DNA of 8,204 bases from Micavibrio sp. UBA2020 (GCA_002334985.1 DDBY01000239.1:1-8204), one strand, 5' to 3'; counted from the stretch's first letter, positions 1 through 6,879 are shown. Notes: generated by a model not told the origin, from the sequence alone. Numbers and translations: made by a program.

Positions 1-715
1 AGGCATCGCTGAAAATGCGCTCTTTGTCCGCACCCAAATCCAGAAGCGCGGGCAGGGTTGCCGCCACCATCGGCGGCGGGCCTGCAAGGTATATGTCGAA
101 ATCGCCGATATGCGAAAAATCTTCGGCCAGCGCATCGCTGACGAAACCGCGGCGCAGGCGCGCATCAACCGCCGCATCGGATAAAACCGGAATATAGCTG
201 AAATGCGGATGCTTCTGTCCCAGCGCGCGGAAATGGCGGTCGAGGTAAAGCTGCTCCTCGCTCCGCACGCCCCAGTAAAGATGACAGGGCGACGCGCCTG
301 CGGTGGCCAGATGCGCCTCCAGTATCGATTTGACGGGCGCAACGCCCAGCCCGCCCGCCAGCGCCAGCAGCGGCCGCGCGCCGCCGCGCCAGTAGCTATG
401 GCCAAAGGGGCCTTCGATAATAATTTCGCTGCCGGGGCGCGTTTCGCCGGCCAGCGCATCGCTGAGCCCGCCTTGCCCTGCGCTTCTGATATGAAACTCG
501 ATGAAATCGTCACCGGGCGCGCTGGCGATGGAATAGGGGCGCGCCGGCCAGTCGCCCATGCGCAGATGCGCATATTGCCCCGCGCGGAATTTGAACGGCT
601 GGCGCTGCGCCAGCTCAAGCCGCAGGATGCGCGTATCGCTCATGACATCTTCCACCGACACAATACGGGCGTGAAGGGCGGCGGGCGTGTCGGGCGCTGT
701 GGTTTTATCGTTCAT
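1..715 (-). CDS. FAD/NAD(P)H oxidoreductase of the ferredoxin reductase family, 3' end outside the window
   Basis: Reading the minus strand from the ATG at 715 gives 238 codons with no stop before the window edge. The layout is that of the ferredoxin-NADP reductase superfamily: an FAD barrel (about residues 12-105) with GQYA at 46-49, the flavin-binding RPYSIAS at 59-65 and GPFG at 102-105. A Rossmann nucleotide-binding half follows, with GGLGVAP at 121-127, YWG at 147-149 and LAGPPPMV at 210-217. Such enzymes move electrons from NAD(P)H through FAD to a ferredoxin, oxygenase or flavin. No 2Fe-2S ferredoxin domain lies at the N-terminus; one at the C-terminus cannot be excluded because the end is missing. 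The last visible residues (ERIFSDA) resemble the family's usual ending, so probably only a few codons are lost. No clear Shine-Dalgarno precedes the ATG, but a later start would cut the first beta strand. The electron acceptor is unknown. Confidence 0.88.
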   Translation of the reverse strand, partial: MNDKTTAPDTPAALHARIVSVEDVMSDTRILRLELAQRQPFKFRAGQYAHLRMGDWPARPYSIASAPGDDFIEFHIRSAGQGGLSDALAGETRPGSEIIIEGPFGHSYWRGGARPLLALAGGLGVAPVKSILEAHLATAGASPCHLYWGVRSEEQLYLDRHFRALGQKHPHFSYIPVLSDAAVDARLRRGFVSDALAEDFSHIGDFDIYLAGPPPMVAATLPALLDLGADKERIFSDA

Positions 716-755
716 GAAGGGCCGCGGCGGGGTGGATGGGAAGGTTTATAAAAGC

Positions 756-790
756 TTCGAGCCTTCCGCCAAAATAGGGGAAGGCTCGAA
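756..790 (-). terminator. Rho-independent terminator of the LPD7-like repeat protein gene
   Basis: A perfect 12-bp inverted repeat has arms at 756-767 (TTCGAGCCTTCC) and 779-790 (GGAAGGCTCGAA) around an 11-base loop. Read on the minus strand the stem is followed by GC and then TTTTAT, so it fits termination of the gene that ends at 820, some 30 bases upstream. On the plus strand only A residues follow, which argues for a one-way minus-strand terminator. Confidence 0.85.
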
Positions 791-798
791 AAAGTCAA
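771..798 (-). promoter_or_regulatory. Possible promoter of the oxidoreductase gene, interleaved with the terminator
   Basis: On the minus strand TTGACT (793-798) and TATTTT (771-776) are 16 bases apart and would start transcription about 50 bases before the ATG at 715. The -35 matches the sigma-70 consensus in five of six positions, the -10 in four. The terminator's right arm lies in the spacer and its loop contains the -10. The oxidoreductase needs its own promoter if the terminator is efficient; this is the best candidate seen, but it is weak. Confidence 0.3.
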
Positions 799-819
799 GT
801 TTTGAAGGCCTTTTGCGGC

Positions 820-2556
820 TTAGCTGGGGGCGTTGCCCTTGTTGCGCGGACGCTGGCTGGATGTTTGCGTTTCCGCAGGCGCTTCCACTTTCGGCAGGCC
901 AAGGTCGGCACCGCCGGCCTTTTTCTGGAAGTAGTCAGCCGCTTGCTGATAGCCTGCGGGCGTATCGACTTTGCTGATGGCCAGACGGTCGAAGGAGTCG
1001 CTGATGGCGATTTTGCCGGACTTCAGCGCGTCTTGCAGTTTCGTGATGCCTTCGGCATGTGCGGGCGATTTTGCTTCCGCCGCGCTCTGGCTCAGGCGCT
1101 CGACCGAGGCCGCGTCGCGGTAGTCTTGCTCCCAGCCGGAATAGTCGGCACGGTTGATGCCTTCCTTTTTCTTCTCCCAGGCTTCGTATTTTGCGTCACC
1201 TGCGGGCAGCGGGTTGACCATGCCGCGTGCAGCCAGAGATTCCTTGCTGTACGGGTCATCGTGACCGGCGGGTTTTTCAATTGCAGCTGCGGGCTCGTCC
1301 TGCGGCGGGTTTTCCCACGGGTCGTCGGTGGCGGGCGGCGGTGTTTCGACCGCGCCGAATTTGCTGACAACAGGTGCAGCGGGCTCTTCGGGCGAGGCTT
1401 CGGCAGTTGCGGGTGCAGCAGGCTCTTCAGCCGTTGCTTCTGCGGTTGCAGGCGCAGCGGGCTCTTCAGCTGTCGCTTCAGCAGTTGCAGGTGCAGCGGG
1501 CTCTTCAGCCGTCGCTTCAGCAGTTGCAGGTGCAGCGGGTTCTTCAGCCGTCGCTTCGGCAGTTGCGGGTGCAGCGGGTTCTTCAGCTGTCGCTTCAGCA
1601 GTTGCAGGCGCAGCAGGCTCTTCAGCCGTCGCTTCGGCAGTTGCGGGTGCAGCGGGTTCTTCAGCTGTCGCTTCAGCAGTTGCAGGTGCAGCGGGCTCTT
1701 CTGCCGCGGGCGCAGCAGCTTCGGGCGCGTCTGCTTTGTTTTCTGCGGGCTTCGCTTCGTCTTTCGGCGCCTTGGGCGTTTCGGCATTCATGACGCCGCT
1801 GAGCTCTTCGCTCTCTTTTTTCCAGATTTTATAAACTTCGGATGTTTCTTTGGGCACGAAGTTGCTGACGTTGAGGCCTTGACGCTGCGCAGCCAGCCAC
1901 AGCATTTCCTTCGTTGATTCACGGCCATGCACGGAAACGCCTTTCCAGCCGCGCGCAGCGGCCAAAGTCATTTCTGCATTGGCAAGGTCTTGCGTCATGC
2001 CGCTGAACAGGCCGCGGCGGCCGATGAATTCGCGGCCATGGCTATCGACGCCCCATTTGACATCGCCCGCGGGCGTTTCAAAGGTCATCACGCCTTTTTT
2101 GTTATCGTATTTCAGGTTGTCGATGACTTTGGCGACTTCCGGATCAATCTCGTCTACCTTCCAGATTTTGCGGTAGATCATCTGCTGGTATTCGTCGTTC
2201 AGGAATTTGGATTTCTTTTTCTTGGCGCCATCCGCGCCCTCTTCTTCGTCTTCGGGCGTTGCGGCAGCCGGCGCTTTGGCGCGGGGCGGGGCGGGTGTTT
2301 CTTCGGCGGCGCTATCGTTTTGCGGCGCAGCGTCGGCTTGTTCGGGCGGCGGCGTTACCGGCGCGGCGTTATTTTCAGGTGTGCTTTCGGGCGTGGTGGA
2401 GGCGGGGCCTGCATCGGCGCTCGTCAAGCCTTCGAATGTTTCATCATCGCGGATGTCGTCGGGCGCGCCTGCGGTATCGACTTGCGTCCCTTTGGTTTCG
2501 ACTTCTGCCCCCGTGGTTTCGGTGGCTTTTTGCTCTTGTTGTGCGGTCTCCGCCAT
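820..2556 (-). CDS. LPD7-like domain protein with acidic Ala/Pro/Glu repeats, function unknown
   Basis: The 578-residue product has four parts. Residues 1-110 are acidic and low in complexity, followed by a basic patch, KKKKSK, at 112-117. Residues about 118-250 form the only clearly folded part. Its pattern (a strand ending in a GREF-like turn, a helix, then GWKGVSVHGRES and a helix with WLAAQRQGLNVSNFVP) resembles LPD7, a large-polyvalent-protein-associated domain known from relaxases and other mobile-element or secreted proteins. Residues 286-389 are eight copies of a 13-residue unit, EEPAAPATAEATA. Residues 398-578 are a charged, probably helical tail without a family I recognise. There is no signal peptide or membrane segment, so it is probably cytoplasmic, or exported by a route that needs no N-terminal signal. 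GAGG five bases before the ATG supports the start. It has its own promoter upstream and a strong terminator downstream. The LPD7 call rests on pattern recognition; no activity can be assigned. Confidence 0.85.
   Translation of the reverse strand: MAETAQQEQKATETTGAEVETKGTQVDTAGAPDDIRDDETFEGLTSADAGPASTTPESTPENNAAPVTPPPEQADAAPQNDSAAEETPAPPRAKAPAAATPEDEEEGADGAKKKKSKFLNDEYQQMIYRKIWKVDEIDPEVAKVIDNLKYDNKKGVMTFETPAGDVKWGVDSHGREFIGRRGLFSGMTQDLANAEMTLAAARGWKGVSVHGRESTKEMLWLAAQRQGLNVSNFVPKETSEVYKIWKKESEELSGVMNAETPKAPKDEAKPAENKADAPEAAAPAAEEPAAPATAEATAEEPAAPATAEATAEEPAAPATAEATAEEPAAPATAEATAEEPAAPATAEATAEEPAAPATAEATAEEPAAPATAEATAEEPAAPATAEASPEEPAAPVVSKFGAVETPPPATDDPWENPPQDEPAAAIEKPAGHDDPYSKESLAARGMVNPLPAGDAKYEAWEKKKEGINRADYSGWEQDYRDAASVERLSQSAAEAKSPAHAEGITKLQDALKSGKIAISDSFDRLAISKVDTPAGYQQAADYFQKKAGGADLGLPKVEAPAETQTSSQRPRNKGNAPS
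1385..1696. repeat. Eight tandem 39-bp coding repeats
   Basis: Eight contiguous 39-bp units lie in the gene at 820-2556, with a partial ninth motif beyond the low-coordinate end (the protein reads EEPAAPVV there). Each unit encodes 13 residues, so changes in copy number keep the frame. The seven units nearer the protein's N-terminus encode the same peptide, while the unit at 1385-1423 ends in ASP instead of ATA. At DNA level the units differ at silent positions; units at 1463-1501 and 1658-1696 are identical, as are those at 1541-1579 and 1619-1657. Confidence 0.95.
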
Positions 2557-2585
2557 AACGACCTCTTCCCCTCGTAAAAGAAAAG

Positions 2586-2600
2586 TTAACGCAGTGTTAA
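2586..2600. promoter_or_regulatory. CtrA-type motif TTAA-N7-TTAA
   Basis: TTAA at 2586-2589 and TTAA at 2597-2600 are separated by exactly seven bases; on the minus strand the second half reads TTAAC. This is the full-site spacing recognised by the alphaproteobacterial cell-cycle regulator CtrA. It lies about 10-20 bases downstream of the predicted transcription start of the LPD7-like gene, where a bound protein would more likely repress than activate. The surroundings are AT-rich, so chance occurrence is possible. Confidence 0.4.
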
Positions 2601-2613
2601 TTTATGTACCTAT

Positions 2614-2643
2614 ATTCTACACCAGATTTTCGTAATCTTTCAA
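2614..2643 (-). promoter_or_regulatory. Sigma-70-type promoter of the LPD7-like repeat protein gene
   Basis: On the minus strand TTGAAA (2638-2643) and TAGAAT (2614-2619) are separated by 18 bases; each matches its consensus in five of six positions. Transcription would start near 2607, leaving a leader of about 50 bases before the ATG at 2556. The region is strikingly AT-rich compared with the flanking genes, as expected of a real promoter. Confidence 0.6.
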
Positions 2644-2655
2644 GAAAACGAAAAT
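2626..2655. repeat. 8-bp inverted repeat centred on the -35 element, possible operator
   Basis: ATTTTCGT (2626-2633) and its exact reverse complement ACGAAAAT (2648-2655) flank a 14-base spacer. The dyad centre coincides with the centre of the predicted -35 hexamer at 2638-2643. Arm centres are 22 bases apart, about two helical turns, as expected for a dimeric regulator on one face of DNA. The stem is AT-rich and lacks a following U-run, so it is a poor terminator for lolA. Confidence 0.35.
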
Positions 2656-2681
2656 ATTCATTTATAATCAATGCTTTATGA

Positions 2682-3383
2682 TTAGTTGTAGCGGGGCTTT
2701 TTCTGCTGCGGGTCGTAATAATGGAACATATCATTATCCAGCTTGATTCCCGATTGCGGGTTTTCAAGCGTGACGTCCGTGGTCAGCCCCTGCGGGTCGA
2801 GGACATGCCAGCCGGCGAGGACAAGGTCACCCTCCGCCGCGACATGGAACAAGAGGGTGATAGAGCCTGCCAGAGGGTCTTTTTCCTGCGTCAGGGTGAT
2901 GGCGAGTTTGCCCGCTTCATCGCGCTGCACGCTTTCGATGCGCAGGTCTTTGGTAAAGCCGATGTCGCTGCGCAAAAAGAAATTGGCAAGCGAGCGGCCG
3001 ATGGGCGCGCTGCTTTGCTGTTTCATCTGGCCGTCATAGTAATAAACGAACGTGCCGTCCGCGACGATGAAGTCGGTCATTGGCGGGTCGTATTGAAAAC
3101 GCATGCGACCGGGGCGTTTCAGCAGGAAATCGCCGCTGAGTTTTTTACCGCTGCTGTCGGTTTGCGTGAAACGTGCCTTGAGCGTGCGCAGGCCGTTCAG
3201 GTAAGCCTCCGCCTTTTTCACCTCCGGCATTTCCGAAAGCGGCGCGGATTTTTGCGCGGCCGCCGCGGCAGGCGCAGCCGGTTCGGCGGCCAGCGGCGCT
3301 GTGCCCATCATCAGCACGGCAACAAGGCTGAGCGTCGCAAGGCCAGGGGCGGCGCGGCGGGCGGGGCGGGGAAATACGGGCAT
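2682..3383 (-). CDS. lolA: Outer-membrane lipoprotein carrier LolA
   Basis: The 233-residue product begins with a signal peptide: basic residues (RPARR at 6-10), a hydrophobic stretch at about 15-29 and a likely cut after LAA at 31-33. An Ala/Pro-rich spacer to about residue 44 precedes the fold. The LolA pattern follows: LRTLKARFTQ at 65-74, then LKRPGRMRFQY at 88-98, which includes the family's conserved arginine region, and near the end WHVLDPQGLTTDV at 192-204 with the final F/Y strand around 216-223. LolA takes lipoproteins from the inner-membrane LolCDE transporter and carries them through the periplasm to the outer membrane. The frame stays open upstream to a TTG at 3449, but the ATG at 3383 puts the signal peptide at the N-terminus. 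The ribosome-binding site is weak. It lies about 155 bases after the secreted-protein gene, with no terminator seen between, so co-transcription from ftsK is possible. Confidence 0.93.
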   Translation of the reverse strand: MPVFPRPARRAAPGLATLSLVAVLMMGTAPLAAEPAAPAAAAAQKSAPLSEMPEVKKAEAYLNGLRTLKARFTQTDSSGKKLSGDFLLKRPGRMRFQYDPPMTDFIVADGTFVYYYDGQMKQQSSAPIGRSLANFFLRSDIGFTKDLRIESVQRDEAGKLAITLTQEKDPLAGSITLLFHVAAEGDLVLAGWHVLDPQGLTTDVTLENPQSGIKLDNDMFHYYDPQQKKPRYN

Positions 3384-3537
3384 GTGTTTTCTCTGTCTTT
3401 CGGTTGATAGCGCAGTCTGTGCGCGGCAAACGCAGCATGCGGACGGCAAGTTCCGCGCAGATAAGCGGGAAGCACCCGTACTGCCATGCTGGCACGGCGG
3501 GGCGGTGCAAAACCCTGCGGTATTTATTTGCCCGCGT
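3384..3537. other. Gap between the secreted-protein gene and lolA
   Basis: This 154-base gap holds no gene I can support and no convincing promoter. One short hairpin, TGCCA-TGC-TGGCA at 3482-3494, has no U-run on either strand and is not a terminator. The gap is therefore compatible with read-through into lolA. Confidence 0.5.
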
Positions 3538-4266
3538 TTATTCAGTGGCGTTCAGGGCGACTTGCTGGGCAAGGAACTTGTCCATCAGGTCATAAAGCTC
3601 TTCCTTGTCCTTGGTCGGTTTTTTCGCGGTATGGGTCATGGTGAAATCGACCGGAAAGCCGCGCAGCAGCGTCGCGCTCGAAACGCCGATGGTTTTGTAT
3701 TTCTGGTACGAAATTTCCGTTTCTGCCGTGAAGCCGAGCGTGACACCGTCCGCTGTACGGCGGCCGTCGGTATCGATGACGGGGTTCAGGTATCCGGCAA
3801 GGCCGGCGCGGGTGTAGTTCTGCATGGTGCCTTCGCGCAGGTCGAGATAGGCTTCGCGGTCCATGCCCGCGCGCTCCCCGCGCTCGTTCAGCCAGGTGAC
3901 AAGGCCGACATCGCCAAGGCCTTTGCTCTCGCCATCGGCGGAGATTTTACCGATGCCCGCGATTTGCATGCAATCTGCGAAAACGGCGACGAGGGTCTGT
4001 TTGCTTTTCGCCTTCAGCTCGTCGCGGATGAGGTTGATAGCGCCGGCCTCCACGGGGTCGGTCTGGTCAAGAAAGCACATGCCAAGCGGCGCTTCGAGAT
4101 GCAGCGTCGTCTGGCCAAAGGGCGCAAACAGCGTGCGGCGCCAATCCAGCGGCCCGCCCGGATAATACTGCGCAGGCGCAGGGCTTGCCATGACGGCGAC
4201 AAGGCCGATACCGGCGGCCACAAGGCAAAGGGCGGAAACGGCGTTCTTAAACAGGGTCTTTTTCAT
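3538..4266 (-). CDS. Secreted protein of unknown function between ftsK and lolA
   Basis: From the ATG at 4266 the product is 242 residues. It starts MKKTLFK and has a hydrophobic core at about 9-27 and a signal-peptidase site after APA (30-32), so export to the periplasm is well supported. The mature part has two cysteines (64 and 99) that could form a disulfide, an RRTLFAPFGQTTLHLEAPLGM segment at 43-63 split by no obvious linker, and a charged C-terminal helix at about 213-240. I see no catalytic motif, lipobox or further membrane segment and do not recognise the family. An in-frame ATG at 4296 would add ten residues and lies only 13 bases after the ftsK stop. The later start gives a more typical signal peptide, though neither has a strong Shine-Dalgarno. 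The short spacing suggests co-transcription with ftsK, so an envelope or division-linked role is a guess from context only. Confidence 0.82.
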   Translation of the reverse strand: MKKTLFKNAVSALCLVAAGIGLVAVMASPAPAQYYPGGPLDWRRTLFAPFGQTTLHLEAPLGMCFLDQTDPVEAGAINLIRDELKAKSKQTLVAVFADCMQIAGIGKISADGESKGLGDVGLVTWLNERGERAGMDREAYLDLREGTMQNYTRAGLAGYLNPVIDTDGRRTADGVTLGFTAETEISYQKYKTIGVSSATLLRGFPVDFTMTHTAKKPTKDKEELYDLMDKFLAQQVALNATE

Positions 4267-4309
4267 GGTTGCTGCTTTCACTCGTAAGGTGGGCATGAAT
4301 TAAAAAACA

Positions 4310-6754
4310 TCAGGTACCGTAATTATCGACAAGGATTTCGCGTTTGCCGACGTGGTTGGCGGCGCTGACGAGTCCTTCTTTTTCCATGCGCTCGACGATG
4401 CGGGCGGCACGGTTGTATCCGATTTGCAAATGGCGCTGGATGAAGCTGGTGGAGACTTTACGCTCCCGCAGGACGATAGCGACGGCTTTGTCATACAGCT
4501 CGTCGCCGCTGCCGTCTTCTTCGCCTTGGCCGAACAGGCCGGTTTCTTCCTCGTCTTCGGTCACGCCGTCGATGTAATTCGGCACGCCTTGCGATTTCAG
4601 GAAACTGACGACTTTTTCAACTTCGTCGTCCGACACAAACGGCCCGTGCACGCGCTGGATGCGCCCGCCCGATGCCATGTAAAGCATGTCCCCCTGGCCG
4701 AGCAACTGTTCCGCCCCGCCTTCGCCCAGAATGGTGCGGCTGTCGATTTTCGATGTGACCTGAAACGAAATGCGCGTGGGGAAGTTCGCCTTGATAACGC
4801 CGGTGATAACATCGACGGAGGGGCGCTGCGTTGCCATGATAAGATGGATGCCTGCCGCGCGTGCCATCTGCGCCAGACGCTGGATGGCGTTTTCGACTTC
4901 TTTGCCCGCAACCAGCATCAAATCGGCAAACTCATCGACGATAACGACGATGTAGGGCAGGTTGTTGAGCGGGATGGGCTGTTCTTCGTACACCGGCTTG
5001 CCTGTGTCGGGGTCGAAACCGGTCTGGATTTTGTGCATCAGCACTTCGCCCTTGTCGCGGGCTTCGCGCACACGCTCGTTAAACCCGTCGATGTTGCGCA
5101 CGCCGAGTTTCGACATGGCGCGGTAGCGGTCTTCCATCTCGCGCACGGCCCATTTCAGCGCGACGATGGCGCGGTGCGGTTCCGTGACCACGGGCGTCAG
5201 CAGGTGCGGGATGTCGTCATAAACCGACAGCTCCAGCATCTTGGGGTCAATCATGATAAAGCGGCATTGCTCCGGCGACAGGCGGTAGAGTAGCGACAAA
5301 ATCATCGTGTTCACGGCAACCGATTTACCCGAGCCCGTCGTACCTGCGACCAGCAGGTGCGGCATGCGCGCGAGGTCGGCAATCACAGGCTCCCCGCCGA
5401 TGTTCTTGCCAAGGACCAGCGGCAGGCGCGATGTGTTGCGGTCGTAATCATTGCTGCCCAGAAGCTCGCGCAGGAAAACCATTTCGCGTTTTGCATTGGG
5501 CAATTCGATACCGATGGCATTTTTGCCGGGCACGGCGGCGATACGCGCCGATACCGCGCTCATGGAGCGGGCGATGTCGTCGGCCAGACCGACCACGCGG
5601 CTGGTTTTGGTGCCGGGGGCGGGTTCCATTTCATAGAGCGTGACGATGGGGCCGGGGTTGACCTTCAGGATATCGCCCTGCACGCCGAAATCGCCCAGTG
5701 TCGATTGCAGCATTTCCGCGTTCTTTTGCAATCCGGCCTCGTCAAGGCGGCTTGCCGTTGCGTTGGCGGGCGGGCTTTGCAAAACGTCGAGGGAGGGGAG
5801 GGTCCATTCCTCGTCCTCGCCCGTGGTGCGCAGGTCGAGTTTCTTTTGCTTGTCGTCTTTATGCGGTGCAGCCTTGGGCTTTTCGATGCGCGGGGCGACA
5901 ACGGCCTTGCGCGCGGGGGCGGCAAGGGCGGGGGCGGGTTCTTCCGCGTCTTCGTCGTCTTCAACTTCGGGGGCGCTGTCATTCACGCGCACGCGGCGCG
6001 GGCGCAGGGCGGCGGGCGTTTCGCGCTTCATGTTGCTGTAGCGTGCATGCCAGTTGCGGAAAGCGGCCATGGCCTCGGCGGTTTTGCGCGTGACAACCGC
6101 GCTGATATCGCGCGTGCGGCGCAGGCCATCCACCCACTCGCCAAGGCTGAGGCCGAGCGCGGGCAGATAGCAGGCCAGAAACGCCAGCATGGCGCTGAGC
6201 GCCACAAACGAAAACGCCATGCCGCCAATCCAGCCTTGCAGCGGCTGCGCAACGGCGTTGAAAATCAGCCCGCCGGCCGAACCGCCCATATAGGCGCCAA
6301 TGCCCCAGCTGTCAAAAGCCGGCACACGTGCCAGCATGACCGCGCCCAGCAAAACCCCGCCGAGCAAAAGCGGCAAGCGCGTGCCGATACCGCCCAGCGG
6401 CAGGCGGCGCAAAATGCGGTACCCCCAGACGATAAGGGCGGCGGCGAAAAACCATGCCGAAAGCCCCAGCGTTTGCAGCATCAAATCCGCCGCATAGGCG
6501 CCGGGGGCGCCCAGCGCGTTTTGCACGGACGTGTCCGCAGAAACGGCGGTGTTCAAAGACGGGTCGGCCGCGTGATAAGTCGCAAGCGCGGCGGCAAGGC
6601 TGAGACCGAGCCCCGCATAAAGCGTGCCCACGGTATCCGTCAGGCGATGGGCGATGAAGCTTTGCAGGGCGGCGGGCAGCAGCGGGGTCTTGTTGCTCCG
6701 GCGTGATTTGCCGTGCAGTTTGTTTTTACCGCGTGAAAAAATCCCCATGAACAT
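4310..6754 (-). CDS. ftsK: DNA translocase FtsK
   Basis: The product is 814 residues, usual for alphaproteobacterial FtsK and shorter than the long-linker E. coli form. It is a septal, hexameric, ATP-driven DNA pump that clears chromosome ends from the closing septum and stimulates XerCD resolution of dimers. The membrane part has about four helices (around residues 44-61, 87-114, 127-144 and 174-203). An acidic, Pro/Ala-rich linker spans about 245-320. The motor contains Walker A GTTGSGKS at 471-478 and Walker B IVVIVDEFADL at 602-612. The end, about 750-814, is the winged-helix gamma domain (FIQRHLQIGYNRAARIVERM), which reads the polar KOPS sequences. The ATG at 6754 has AGG eight bases upstream; a TTG at 6760 with GGAG six bases before it would add two residues, and an ATG at 6748 would remove two. 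All key motifs are intact. Confidence 0.97.
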   Translation of the reverse strand: MFMGIFSRGKNKLHGKSRRSNKTPLLPAALQSFIAHRLTDTVGTLYAGLGLSLAAALATYHAADPSLNTAVSADTSVQNALGAPGAYAADLMLQTLGLSAWFFAAALIVWGYRILRRLPLGGIGTRLPLLLGGVLLGAVMLARVPAFDSWGIGAYMGGSAGGLIFNAVAQPLQGWIGGMAFSFVALSAMLAFLACYLPALGLSLGEWVDGLRRTRDISAVVTRKTAEAMAAFRNWHARYSNMKRETPAALRPRRVRVNDSAPEVEDDEDAEEPAPALAAPARKAVVAPRIEKPKAAPHKDDKQKKLDLRTTGEDEEWTLPSLDVLQSPPANATASRLDEAGLQKNAEMLQSTLGDFGVQGDILKVNPGPIVTLYEMEPAPGTKTSRVVGLADDIARSMSAVSARIAAVPGKNAIGIELPNAKREMVFLRELLGSNDYDRNTSRLPLVLGKNIGGEPVIADLARMPHLLVAGTTGSGKSVAVNTMILSLLYRLSPEQCRFIMIDPKMLELSVYDDIPHLLTPVVTEPHRAIVALKWAVREMEDRYRAMSKLGVRNIDGFNERVREARDKGEVLMHKIQTGFDPDTGKPVYEEQPIPLNNLPYIVVIVDEFADLMLVAGKEVENAIQRLAQMARAAGIHLIMATQRPSVDVITGVIKANFPTRISFQVTSKIDSRTILGEGGAEQLLGQGDMLYMASGGRIQRVHGPFVSDDEVEKVVSFLKSQGVPNYIDGVTEDEEETGLFGQGEEDGSGDELYDKAVAIVLRERKVSTSFIQRHLQIGYNRAARIVERMEKEGLVSAANHVGKREILVDNYGT

Positions 6755-6782
6755 ACCCAAAACCTGCTCCCCATCTCACATG

Positions 6783-6846
6783 CGCGCCGCACGGTTTGGC
6801 GCGGCGGCGGTTTGTCACTGCCGCACCATGGCGGCACGGCATGCCG
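6783..6846. repeat. GC-rich inverted repeats in the ftsK leader
   Basis: Three short dyads lie in a row: CGCGCC (6783-6788) with GGCGCG (6798-6803), TGCCGC (6819-6824) with GCGGCA (6831-6836), and the palindrome CGGCATGCCG (6837-6846). If transcription starts near 6873 all three fall in the untranslated leader, of about 120 bases, and could fold. None has a U-run, so they are not terminators. In GC-rich DNA some of this pairing is expected by chance. Confidence 0.4.
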
Positions 6847-6879
6847 GCGCGAAATTCCCCCGAACGCGGCCAGCCAGAT

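Noticed and set aside
203..751. Plus-strand frame of 182 codons opposite the oxidoreductase
   Set aside because: The minus strand carries all the FAD and NAD-binding motifs; the plus-strand peptide is an arginine-rich shadow.
1385..1696. Possible CRISPR array
   Set aside because: The units are contiguous with no unique spacers, and they encode a peptide in frame.
1092..1787. Second minus-strand frame of 231 codons, rich in Lys, Arg, Leu and Pro, over the same repeats
   Set aside because: It is an out-of-frame reading of the same repeats with extreme composition, lying wholly within the better-supported gene.
1328..1834. Plus-strand frame of 168 codons, rich in Ala, Gly, Ser and Val, across the repeat array
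   Set aside because: A 39-base unit with no stop in one frame leaves antisense frames open as well. The peptide is an artefact of the minus-strand repeat, and the minus-strand gene has the ribosome-binding site, promoter and terminator.
802..1917. Plus-strand frame of 371 codons with Cys/Ser/Arg/Phe repeats
   Set aside because: Antisense shadow of the LPD7-like gene; the cysteine-rich repeats simply mirror the 39-bp array.
2665..2684. Inverted repeat TAATCA / TGATTA around the lolA stop codon
   Set aside because: It is a six-base AT-only stem with an eight-base loop, too weak for a terminator and easily produced by chance in AT-rich DNA.
3384..3449. Upstream TTG start that would lengthen LolA by 22 residues
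   Set aside because: It would put a Cys-rich segment before the signal peptide; the ATG at 3383 gives a normal exported LolA.
3301..4287. Plus-strand frame of 328 codons opposite lolA and the secreted protein gene
   Set aside because: It is antisense to two genes with clear signal peptides, has no start signal and no recognisable motif.
4352..6706. Two long plus-strand frames (4352-5293 and 5357-6706) opposite ftsK
   Set aside because: Antisense shadows of a complete, motif-rich ftsK, common in GC-rich genes.
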